Source: CAYFQH01 sp964345215
Lineage (GTDB): Bacteria; Bacillota; Clostridia; Christensenellales; Aristaeellaceae
Length of the DNA: 8,156 nucleotides
NCBI GenBank assembly: GCA_964345215.1
Contig: CAYFQH010000066.1
Location: 1-8,156, forward strand
Direction: 5' to 3'
Part shown: one piece after another, positions 1 through 5,655 of the stretch
Layout: every line of letters starts with the position of its first letter
Position numbering within the stretch: the stretch's first letter is position 1
Translations under genes and position numbers: made by a program
The notes under the pieces: model-generated
Database searches by the model: none
What the model was told of the DNA's origin: nothing
Seen by the model: only the letters and a program-made list of their open reading frames with translations

Positions 1-91
1 TTTATGTTTGTTTTTTGTTCGTTTTTAAGCCTTTTCGCCTAAAGTCCTCTCCCCTTCTTGCTTTATTACTCCCCCAAGCTTTCACCTTTGC

Positions 92-120
92 TTGTTTTGT
101 TTAGCAAAGTGGGCTATACT
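92..120 (+). promoter_or_regulatory. Candidate sigma-A promoter for the antiporter/PII-like operon
   Basis: A -35-like TTGTTT (92-97) and a -10-like TATACT (115-120) are separated by 17 bp, the ideal sigma-A spacing. Transcription would begin near 127 and leave a leader of about 160 nt before the antiporter gene. The -35 matches only part of TTGACA and the region is AT-rich, so a chance match is possible. The rest of bases 1-288 is T-rich on this strand, and I see no convincing gene, terminator or structured RNA in it. Confidence 0.4.
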
Positions 121-272
121 AAAATGTAAAAATATTCTTTTATGCAAAGTTTTATGCTTTTCAATATTGGTTTATAACGCCATTTTGTTCAAAAAACCAA
201 TTTCAAAAGGGCATCGGCCTGCATTTAAGAAAAACATCATTTTGGAAATATATACATTTTCAAAAAATTTTA

Positions 273-279
273 GAGGAGG
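273..279 (+). promoter_or_regulatory. Ribosome binding site that decides the antiporter start
   Basis: GAGGAGG is a near-perfect Shine-Dalgarno sequence but touches the ATG at 280 with no spacer, which is too close for initiation there. The in-frame TTG at 289 lies 9 nt downstream, a normal distance, so TTG is the preferred start. This costs only three residues. Confidence 0.7.
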
Positions 280-288
280 ATGGTCGGG

Positions 289-1680
289 TTGGGAGTGTTG
301 CTAAAATTAGGAATTGTAATGGTGGTAGGTTTAATCGGCGGACGGCTGGCCCGGCTGGTAAAGCTGCCTGATGTAACAGGCTATTTGCTTGCCGGCTTGG
401 TTTTGGGGCCGACCCTGTTTAATGTTGTTACACCGCAGGATTCCGAATCTTTCACAATCATCAGCGATGTGGCCTTGGCAGCCATTGCCTTTTCCATTGG
501 CAGCGAGTTTTTGATAAGCGATATGAAAAAACTGGGTAAAGCCATTGTAATCATTACCCTGCTTGAGGTCATTGGTGCTGTGTTTGTGGTGTTTTTTGTT
601 GTTTACTTTGTTTTTGGCCAACCTTTTTCCATGGCCATTGTCATTGCTTCCATGTCGGCGGCTACGGCTCCGGCCGCAACCCTAATGGTTATCCGCCAGT
701 ATCGGGCATCAGGCCCCTTGTCTAAAACCATTTTACCTGTTGTGGCTTTAGATGATGTGTTTGGCATTATTGTGTTTGGCATTGCCCTGTCCGTTGCCAA
801 AATTTCCATTGGGGATTTGAGCCAGCCGGCGCTGGTGATGTTTTTGCAGCCCTTTATTGAAATTATTGCATCCCTTGCCCTGGGTACGGTATTTGGCTTT
901 GTTCTGCTTTTTTTCAGTAAAAGGGCCCAAACCGACGAGGAGAACCTGGGTTTGATTTTAACCGCCATAGCCCTTACAACGGGCCTTGCCATGGCCTTTG
1001 GCCTCTCCCCTCTTTTGGCCTGCATCATGGTGGGCACGGTTATTTTTAATTTAATGCCCAACCCAGTTCGTATTTCATCGGCGCTCCATGGGTTTACACC
1101 CCCGGTATACCTGTTGTTTTTTACCTTGGCCGGGGCCAGTTTGGATTTAAAAATTCTCTCTCAAGTGGGATTGCTGGGTTTAGGTTATATTTTAGCCCGG
1201 GCAGGCGGCAAAATTTTGGGAGCCTGGGTTGGAGCAAAGATGGTAAAGGCCGAGCCTGCTGTTCGCAAAAACTTAGGCCTTGCGCTGTTGCCCCAGGGCG
1301 GCATCTCTATTGGGCTTTCGGTTATCGTTCGCCAGCAGCTGCCGGCAGAATACGCTGTGCCCATTATTACCATTATTATGTTTAGCGTGTTGGTTTTTGA
1401 AACCACAGGACCTATTTTTGCTAAAATTGCCATTAAAAGAGCCGGCGAAATTGGAGGCATGGACCGGCCCGCCGAGCTGGAACCGGCCATAACCCCTCCG
1501 GCAGACCCAGGCTCTTCCCTTCCCCTCGAAAGAGAAAGGGAAAAGGAAAAGAAAATAGATTCGGCGCCAAAAGCCCCGACAAAGGCAGACTTGTCTTTAA
1601 ATCCAGCCGAGACGGCAACAGCTGAAACCCATCCAACGCCTGGCAAAAATGAAAAAACAACTCAACCGCTGAGCAAGTGA
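289..1680 (+). CDS. Cation:proton antiporter, CPA2 (NapA/Kef-like) family
   Basis: An integral membrane exchanger that probably trades protons for Na+ or K+ across the cytoplasmic membrane. With the TTG start it has 463 residues. Residues up to about 381 alternate hydrophobic helices, roughly a dozen, with short loops. Visible family marks are an A-T-A-P-A-A stretch near residues 125-130 (the crossing unwound-helix region), a tandem Asp pair D155-D156 in A-L-D-D (the DD ion-binding motif usual in electrogenic members such as NapA), and an R-A-G-G-K segment with K308 at the position of the NapA helix-10 lysine. Residues from about 382 to 463 form a hydrophilic tail rich in Pro, Lys, Glu and Thr, with no recognisable RCK/TrkA-N domain. 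The PII-like gene follows after 64 nt with no terminator between, so the two are probably cotranscribed. The family call is firm; the transported ion cannot be read from sequence. Confidence 0.9.
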   Translation: MGVLLKLGIVMVVGLIGGRLARLVKLPDVTGYLLAGLVLGPTLFNVVTPQDSESFTIISDVALAAIAFSIGSEFLISDMKKLGKAIVIITLLEVIGAVFVVFFVVYFVFGQPFSMAIVIASMSAATAPAATLMVIRQYRASGPLSKTILPVVALDDVFGIIVFGIALSVAKISIGDLSQPALVMFLQPFIEIIASLALGTVFGFVLLFFSKRAQTDEENLGLILTAIALTTGLAMAFGLSPLLACIMVGTVIFNLMPNPVRISSALHGFTPPVYLLFFTLAGASLDLKILSQVGLLGLGYILARAGGKILGAWVGAKMVKAEPAVRKNLGLALLPQGGISIGLSVIVRQQLPAEYAVPIITIIMFSVLVFETTGPIFAKIAIKRAGEIGGMDRPAELEPAITPPADPGSSLPLEREREKEKKIDSAPKAPTKADLSLNPAETATAETHPTPGKNEKTTQPLSK

Positions 1681-1728
1681 TTGTCTAAAGCCAAAACAAA
1701 TGATCTTACCCTAACACATTGGGCAAAG

Positions 1729-1735
1729 AAAGGGG
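1729..1735 (+). promoter_or_regulatory. Ribosome binding site of the PII-like gene
   Basis: AAAGGGG lies 3 nt before the ATG at 1739 and 9 nt before the in-frame ATG at 1745. The spacing favours the second ATG. The resulting N-terminus, M-Q-V-L-F-V-V, begins directly with the first beta strand expected for a PII fold. Confidence 0.55.
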
Positions 1736-1744
1736 CATATGAAT

Positions 1745-2092
1745 ATGCAGGTACTTTTTGTAGTATTAAACAAAACCAAATATTTAGATGAAATTTTATC
1801 TGAGTTTTTAAAAATTGGCGTAAAGGGGGCAACCATTTTAGACAGCCAGGGAATGGCCGGCTCCATTTTAGATTCCGAGGCCGAAATTCCAAGCTTCGGC
1901 TTTCTCCATTCTTTTATGAAGGATGCCAAGCCCTACAGCAAAACCATTTTTACTGTGGTAAAAAACGAAGAAATGGTCAAAAAAGCCGTTGCCACCGTAA
2001 AAAATGTTTTAGGCGAAAAAGCCCGTACCGGCGCCGGCTTTATGTTTTCGGTGCCCATTGGCAATATGTATTTAATGGGTGATGAAATATAG
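1745..2092 (+). CDS. PII-like (GlnB superfamily) signalling protein
   Basis: A 115-residue protein, close to the usual 110-115 of PII proteins. It starts with a beta strand (residues 2-8), then a helix (about 11-23), then G-V-K-G-A-T-I-L-D-S-Q-G-M (25-37), which resembles the strand leading into the T-loop of GlnB/GlnK. The middle (38-65) has no T-loop uridylylation tyrosine context and does not match canonical T-loops. A second strand (about 67-73) and helix (74-89) follow. The end, G-A-G-F-M-F-S-V-P-I-G-N, resembles the G-x-G-K-I-F-V stretch of PII but lacks the Lys. Known PII proteins are trimers that bind nucleotides and act on transporters or enzymes. Its place directly after the antiporter suggests, by inference, that it regulates that transporter. 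An alternative start at 1739 would add two residues. The superfamily call is by motif and length only; the ligand is unknown. Confidence 0.65.
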   Translation: MQVLFVVLNKTKYLDEILSEFLKIGVKGATILDSQGMAGSILDSEAEIPSFGFLHSFMKDAKPYSKTIFTVVKNEEMVKKAVATVKNVLGEKARTGAGFMFSVPIGNMYLMGDEI

Positions 2093-2129
2093 TAGGATGC
2101 TTCGGCACTGATTTTTACAATCCTTTTTA

Positions 2130-2176
2130 GCATATTAAAAGCCCCGAAACCGTTGGTTTCGGGGCTTTTAATATGC
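2130..2176. terminator. Bidirectional intrinsic terminator between convergent operons
   Basis: The arms at 2130-2151 and 2155-2176 are perfect 22-bp reverse complements around a 3-nt loop (GTT). The core of each stem is the GC-rich block GCCCCGAAACC and its complement. It is flanked by AAAA on the left and TTTT on the right, so both transcripts get a U-run just after the core hairpin. It lies 37 nt past the PII-like stop and 33 nt past the nfnB stop on the other strand, exactly where one shared terminator should sit. Confidence 0.93.
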
Positions 2177-2209
2177 CTTATGAATCAGGCAGGCCAACCA
2201 GCCTTTTCT

Positions 2210-3598
2210 TTACCGTTTTTTTAAATACAAATCAATGCCTTCCGCCGCTTTTTTCCCTGCACCCATAGCCAAAATCACCGTGGCAGCACCGGTTACAATA
2301 TCGCCTCCGGCCCAAATTTCCTCCCGGCTGGTTTGCCCGTAAGCATCTTTTGTAACAATGCCCCCCCAGGAGGTGGTTTCAATTCCCGGGGTGGTTTTTT
2401 TGATTAAAGGGTTGGGCGTATTTCCAATGGCCACAATCACCGTATCTACAGGCATTAAAAACTCACTTCCTAAAATCGGTTTGGGGCTTCTTCGGCCTGT
2501 TTCATCCGGGTCTGAAAGCTCCATTTTTTTGCAAATCATCCCTGTGGCCACGTCTTTTCCTTCAATGGATACGGGCAGAGTCAAAAAAGAAAAGTCAATG
2601 CCCTCTTCTTTGGCATGGTGAATTTCCTCAAGCCTGGCAGGCATTTCTTCTTCTCCCCGGCGGTACACCACTGTTACCTTCTCTGCTCCCAAACGCAAAG
2701 CGCTTCTGGCCGCATCCATGGTTACATTGCCCCCGCCAATCACCGCTACCTGGCTACCCACAGCGATGGGGGTATCGCTGTGTTTCTGGTCATAGGCCTT
2801 CATTAAGTTAATGCGGGTTAAAAACTCGTTAGCGGCATAAACCCCGGGCAAATCTTCCCCGGGAATGTTTTGCAACTTTGGCAGCCCGGCACCACTGCCT
2901 ACAAATACCGCTTCAAAGCCTTCTTCCTTAAGCAGCTCGTCAATGGTAATGGTTCGGCCAACTACCCGGTTGGTTAAAAAGGTTACCCCTAAAGCTTTAA
3001 TGGTTTGAATTTCTTTTTGAACCAGGCCCTTTGGCAGCCTAAATTCAGGAATACCGTACATAAGAACCCCTCCCGGCAGATGCAGGGCCTCAAAAACCGT
3101 TACTTCATAGCCCATTTGGGCCAGGCTGCCGGCGCAGCTGAGCCCTGCAGGGCCCGAGCCTACCACCGCTACTTTTTTACCGTTCCTGGGCAGGGGCTTT
3201 TGGCTTAAGTCACATTTATCAATACCTTGGTCTGCCGCAAAGCGTTCCAGCCGCCCAATGGCCACGGGCTCTCCCGTTTTGCCCCGCACACATTTTGCTT
3301 CACACTGCTTTTCCTGTGGGCATACCCGCCCGCAGATGGCGGGAAGGGAGTTGTTTTCTAAAATTTTATCATAGGCCAGATCCGTTTCTCCTTGGGCAAT
3401 AAGCTTAATAAAGGCCGGAATATCAATACTCACCGGGCAGCCTTGGGTACAGGGTTTGTGTTTACACCCAAGGCAACGGGCTGCCTCTTCTTTGGCCATT
3501 TGGGGCGTATAGCCCAAGGTTACCTCGTTAAAATTATGCCGCCTTTTGTTTCCGTCCTGCTGCGGCATGGGTACTTTTATTGGGCTTTTATTGATCAA
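2210..3598 (-). CDS. nfnB: NfnB/SudA-type NADPH-binding subunit (glutamate synthase small-chain-like)
   Basis: A 462-residue flavoprotein with the architecture of the NADPH-dependent glutamate synthase beta-subunit family. The N-terminal adrenodoxin-reductase-type Fe-S domain carries two Cys sets for [4Fe-4S] clusters: C42, C45, C50, C54 and C89, C93, C99, C103. An FAD Rossmann motif G-S-G-P-A-G lies at 147-152, an NADP(H) site G-G-G-N-V near 288-292, and a C-terminal A-G-G-D FAD motif at 430-433. The neighbouring nfnA and the absence of a large glutamate synthase subunit favour an NfnAB ferredoxin:NADP+ oxidoreductase (electron-bifurcating transhydrogenase) over glutamate synthase. Sulfide dehydrogenase (SudA) is the other name for this pair. 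TTG at 3598 is chosen because GGAGG lies 8 nt before it. The upstream ATG at 3634 would add 12 residues but puts its AGGAAG directly against the codon. The gene overlaps nfnA by 11 nt. Confidence 0.85.
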   Translation of the reverse strand: MINKSPIKVPMPQQDGNKRRHNFNEVTLGYTPQMAKEEAARCLGCKHKPCTQGCPVSIDIPAFIKLIAQGETDLAYDKILENNSLPAICGRVCPQEKQCEAKCVRGKTGEPVAIGRLERFAADQGIDKCDLSQKPLPRNGKKVAVVGSGPAGLSCAGSLAQMGYEVTVFEALHLPGGVLMYGIPEFRLPKGLVQKEIQTIKALGVTFLTNRVVGRTITIDELLKEEGFEAVFVGSGAGLPKLQNIPGEDLPGVYAANEFLTRINLMKAYDQKHSDTPIAVGSQVAVIGGGNVTMDAARSALRLGAEKVTVVYRRGEEEMPARLEEIHHAKEEGIDFSFLTLPVSIEGKDVATGMICKKMELSDPDETGRRSPKPILGSEFLMPVDTVIVAIGNTPNPLIKKTTPGIETTSWGGIVTKDAYGQTSREEIWAGGDIVTGAATVILAMGAGKKAAEGIDLYLKKR

Positions 3599-4427
3599 AA
3601 CTCGTTCCTCCGCTAAATAAATTGCATTTTTCATCTTCCTGTTTTTTGAACATCCGCCCCCGTTTCATGGCGCTGTCAAAATCCACCAGGTGGCCGTCAA
3701 AATCCGGCCCGTCAACACAGGCGAACTTCGTTTCGCCCCCAACAGTAACCCGGCAGCCGCCGCACATGCCCGTGCCGTCTATCATTACGGTGTTCATGCT
3801 TACAATGGTTTTAATGCCGTAAGGCCGGGTTAAATCGCTTACCGCCTTCATCATAGGCAGGGGGCCGATGGCTACTACCAAGTCATATTCAATACCTGCC
3901 TCCAGCCGTTTTTTAAGCCCATCGGTTACAAAACCCCTGTTGCCGTTGGAGCCATCGTCGGTCAAAACCACCAACTCATCGCACACCTGGGCCATTTCGT
4001 CGGTTAAAATAATGGCCTCAGTGTTTCTAAAGCCCATAATACAGTCTACACGAATTCCTTGATTATACAGGGCCTTGGCCTGGGGATAAGAAATAGCCAC
4101 CCCCAGCCCCCCGCCGATTACTGCCGCCCGTTTGGGGCTGCCAAAGTTCGAAGCCTCCCCCAGAGGGCCTACCAAATCCTCAAGGCGGTCGCCTTCGTGT
4201 AGTTGCCCCAGTTTTTTGGTGGTCAGGCCCATTTGTTGGTAAATAATGGTAATGGTACCTTCCTCTTCATTGCTGCCGGCAATGGTTAAGGGAATTCTTT
4301 CCCCCACCTCATCTACACGCAAAATAATAAACTGGCCGGGTTTTGCTTTTTTGGCAATATGGGGGGCTTTTATATCCATCCACAGGGTAATATTATTTAA
4401 TTGTTTTTTTCTGACGATGGTATACAT
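3588..4427 (-). CDS. nfnA: NfnA/SudB-type ferredoxin-NAD(P)+ reductase subunit
   Basis: A 279-residue member of the ferredoxin-NADP reductase/dihydroorotate dehydrogenase electron-transfer subunit family (PyrK-like). The N-terminal beta-barrel holds the FAD-binding R-I-P-L-T motif (44-48). The nucleotide-binding domain starts with V-I-G-G-G-L-G at 103-109. A C-terminal [2Fe-2S] motif, D-G-T-G-M-C-G-G-C followed by F-A-C-V-D-G, provides C222, C225 and C237 plus D217, fitting the three-Cys, one-Asp ligation known for NfnA. With NfnB it would form the heterodimer that couples NADH and reduced ferredoxin oxidation to NADP+ reduction, or the reverse, in the cytoplasm. The start is supported by AAGGAG 6 nt upstream and a promoter about 35 nt upstream. 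The gene is first in a two-gene minus-strand operon. A PyrK role is unlikely: no pyrD is adjacent and nfnB follows directly. Confidence 0.87.
   Translation of the reverse strand: MYTIVRKKQLNNITLWMDIKAPHIAKKAKPGQFIILRVDEVGERIPLTIAGSNEEEGTITIIYQQMGLTTKKLGQLHEGDRLEDLVGPLGEASNFGSPKRAAVIGGGLGVAISYPQAKALYNQGIRVDCIMGFRNTEAIILTDEMAQVCDELVVLTDDGSNGNRGFVTDGLKKRLEAGIEYDLVVAIGPLPMMKAVSDLTRPYGIKTIVSMNTVMIDGTGMCGGCRVTVGGETKFACVDGPDFDGHLVDFDSAMKRGRMFKKQEDEKCNLFSGGTSFDQ
3607..3611 (-). promoter_or_regulatory. Ribosome binding site that decides the nfnB start
   Basis: On the minus strand GGAGG (3611 down to 3607) sits 8 nt before TTG at 3598 and lies inside the end of nfnA. This supports the TTG start, an 11-nt overlap with nfnA, and translational coupling. 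The alternative ATG at 3634 would give a 47-nt overlap. Confidence 0.65.
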
Positions 4428-4462
4428 TCAAATCTCCTTACTTCCTTTTTGCTATGTTGTTT

Positions 4463-4491
4463 ATTGTACTTTGAATCAACCCTAATAGCAA
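4463..4491 (-). promoter_or_regulatory. Sigma-A promoter of nfnAB
   Basis: Reading the minus strand, TTGCTA (4491-4486) and TACAAT (4468-4463) are spaced by 17 bp. Transcription would begin about 7 nt further on, giving a 5' leader of roughly 30 nt before the nfnA ATG, with its AAGGAG at 4439-4434. Confidence 0.65.
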
Positions 4492-4522
4492 TTTATCCAG
4501 CGTATTTTACATGTTTTTTTAA

Positions 4523-4552
4523 TTGCCTAAAACGCCTTTGTTATGCTATTGT
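4523..4552 (+). promoter_or_regulatory. Candidate sigma-A promoter of the ttcA-like gene
   Basis: TTGCCT (4523-4528) and TATTGT (4547-4552) are 18 bp apart, and TGC directly before the -10 makes it an extended -10 element. It sits about 35 bp before the gene start and diverges from the nfnA promoter. Overlapping AT-rich alternatives such as TATATT at 4552-4557 make the exact -10 uncertain. Confidence 0.4.
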
Positions 4553-4587
4553 ATATTGTCTACTTACATTACATACAAGGAGTCCGT

Positions 4588-5316
4588 ATGAAACAAGTAT
4601 TAGGATGTATTCGCAAAGCAGATGTGGATTTTAATATGATTGCCCCCGGGGACAGGATTGCCGTTGGGGTATCCGGCGGGAAGGACAGCGTATTGCTGCT
4701 ATATGCTCTGTGGCTGTACAAGCAGTTTTCCCGCAAGGAATATTCCCTTCATGCCTTTACTGTATCCATGGGCCTTGAGCCCTTTGACACAAGCCCCATT
4801 CAAAACCTGTGCCAACAGCTGGGCATTGCCTTTACCCTGCGTAAAACCGACATTGCCCATATTTTATTTGAAGACAGGAAGGAAAAAAATCCCTGTGCCC
4901 TGTGCGCTAAAATGCGCCGGGGTATTTTAAACAATTTGGCCAACGAACAGGGCTGCAATAAGCTGGCCCTGGGCCATCATGCAGAGGATGCCATTGAAAC
5001 CCTTTTGATGAGTTTATTATACGAAAATCGCATTCACACCTTCCATCCGGTTACTTATTTATCCAGGGCCGATTTAACGGCCATACGCCCCATGGCATAT
5101 TTAAGCGAAAAACAGGTAAAACGGGTGGTGCGCCAACTGGATTTGCCTGTTGTAAAAAACCCCTGCCCGGTAGACGGTCATACCAAACGTCAGGAAATGA
5201 AAGAGCTGCTTGACAGCCTGAATAAAACGTACCCCAACATCCGTCAGGGGCTCCTTCATGCCTTAAGGGCCGACAAGCAATACAGCCTGTGGGAAAAGCC
5301 TGAAAAAGAGCTATGA
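4588..5316 (+). CDS. ttcA: TtcA-family tRNA 2-thiocytidine biosynthesis protein (PP-loop ATPase)
   Basis: A 242-residue N-type ATP pyrophosphatase that probably adenylates a tRNA base for thiolation (s2C32 in the characterised E. coli enzyme). The PP-loop S-G-G-K-D-S is at 29-34. C103 and C106 form a C-x-x-C, and a third Cys, C193, sits in N-P-C-P. The 87-residue distance between the second and third Cys is close to that of E. coli TtcA, whose three Cys bind a [4Fe-4S] cluster. The G-H-H-A-E-D segment (129-134) is also typical. The protein is shorter than E. coli TtcA (about 310 residues), as is common in Firmicutes homologues. The ATG at 4588 is chosen because AAGGAG lies 5 nt before it; an in-frame ATG at 4543 lies inside the promoter region. 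TilS is unlikely because the Cys triad is present and no C-terminal domains follow. The exact tRNA target is inferred. Confidence 0.82.
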   Translation: MKQVLGCIRKADVDFNMIAPGDRIAVGVSGGKDSVLLLYALWLYKQFSRKEYSLHAFTVSMGLEPFDTSPIQNLCQQLGIAFTLRKTDIAHILFEDRKEKNPCALCAKMRRGILNNLANEQGCNKLALGHHAEDAIETLLMSLLYENRIHTFHPVTYLSRADLTAIRPMAYLSEKQVKRVVRQLDLPVVKNPCPVDGHTKRQEMKELLDSLNKTYPNIRQGLLHALRADKQYSLWEKPEKEL

Positions 5317-5318
5317 TG

Positions 5319-5357
5319 AAAGAAGGCTGCTGAGGACCAGATTGCCTTATTCTTTTT
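5319..5357 (+). terminator. Possible weak terminator after ttcA
   Basis: AAAGAAGGC (5319-5327) can pair with GCCTT (5344-5348) and, past a 3-nt bulge, CTTT (5352-5355), followed by T residues. The loop is about 16 nt and the stem is interrupted, so stability is doubtful. No better terminator was found immediately after the stop. Confidence 0.25.
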
Positions 5358-5436
5358 GCCTATCCTCTTTCAGTGTTGAGGTTCTTTGTTGTTTAATTTT
5401 TTCTTCTTCTGGGTGCTTTCATTTTTTAGCTTTCAG

Positions 5437-5511
5437 TAAAAGGCAAACACCTTTCTATATGCCTTTTAAGGGAGCAAATCCCTGCTGCCTTGCTGTTGCT
5501 TTTTGCCTTTT
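5437..5511 (+). repeat. Overlapping inverted repeats with one shared arm
   Basis: The purine-rich arm TAAAAGGCA (5437-5445) is a perfect 9-bp match to TGCCTTTTA (5460-5468) with a 14-nt loop. The overlapping AAAAGGCAAA (5438-5447) is a perfect 10-bp match to TTTGCCTTTT (5502-5511), which runs into a T-tract ending at 5514. A compact hairpin AGGGA-gcaaa-TCCCT (5469-5483) lies between. The first arm can pair with only one partner at a time. This could serve as a terminator or attenuator, or be a by-product of the low-complexity composition. Confidence 0.35.
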
Positions 5512-5580
5512 TTTGTTCTTTTCCCGTCACCTGTGTTTGACGCCCGTACAACTTTTTCAAAAATAAAGCTTTCTTTTTTC

Positions 5581-5610
5581 TTGACGGGGTTCCGGTCCTT
5601 GTGCTATAAT
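5581..5610 (+). promoter_or_regulatory. Strong sigma-A promoter of the pyrBC-car operon
   Basis: TTGACG (5581-5586) and the consensus TATAAT (5605-5610) are 18 bp apart, with TGC just before the -10 (extended -10). The start site should fall at A5616 or A5617, within AATTTG (5616-5621). The leader to the pyrB ATG is only about 39 nt and has no room for a PyrR-type binding loop plus terminator. AAAGGGG (5642-5648) provides the pyrB ribosome binding site with 7-nt spacing. Confidence 0.88.
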
Positions 5611-5655
5611 TAGGCAATTTGAGCACTCTACCACCAGTTAGAAAGGGGATACAAA

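Larger units (their letters stand above)
5317..5655 (+). other. Pyrimidine-rich intergenic region upstream of pyrB
   Basis: About 340 bases without a credible gene. Short open frames on either strand have low-complexity Phe/Cys/Ser-rich or Lys-rich content and no good ribosome binding site. The plus strand is strongly T-rich. The segment contains a weak imperfect hairpin just after the ttcA stop, competing inverted repeats at 5437-5511, a small perfect hairpin at 5469-5483, and at its right end the pyrB promoter and a leader of about 39 nt. Confidence 0.6.

Noticed and set aside
92..304. A 70-residue open frame ahead of the antiporter
   Set aside because: It has no usable ribosome binding site, shows low-complexity Lys/Phe-rich content, covers the candidate promoter and overlaps the antiporter start.
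603..1061. Long minus-strand open frames inside the antiporter, and similar ones opposite pyrB, pyrC and nfnB
   Set aside because: They lie fully within well-supported genes, lack ribosome binding sites and show no family motifs. They follow from the codon bias of the true genes.
3588..4427. PyrK (dihydroorotate dehydrogenase electron-transfer subunit) for the nfnA gene
   Set aside because: The fold family is the same, but nfnB follows directly with an overlap, there is no adjacent pyrD, and the gene lies in a separate, opposite-strand operon from the pyr genes.
4523..4560. Rex (redox) operator between nfnA and ttcA
   Set aside because: TTTGTTATG resembles half of the Rex palindrome, but no matching second half is present at the right spacing.
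5342..5626. Small open frames on both strands in the ttcA-pyrB gap
   Set aside because: The plus-strand frame is Phe/Cys/Ser-rich and the minus-strand frame Lys/Arg-rich, as expected from translating T-rich DNA. Neither has a good ribosome binding site or a recognisable motif, and the minus-strand frame runs through the pyrB promoter.
5611..5655. PyrR-binding attenuator in the pyrB leader
   Set aside because: The leader is only about 39 nt, with no conserved PyrR anti-antiterminator sequence and no terminator hairpin.
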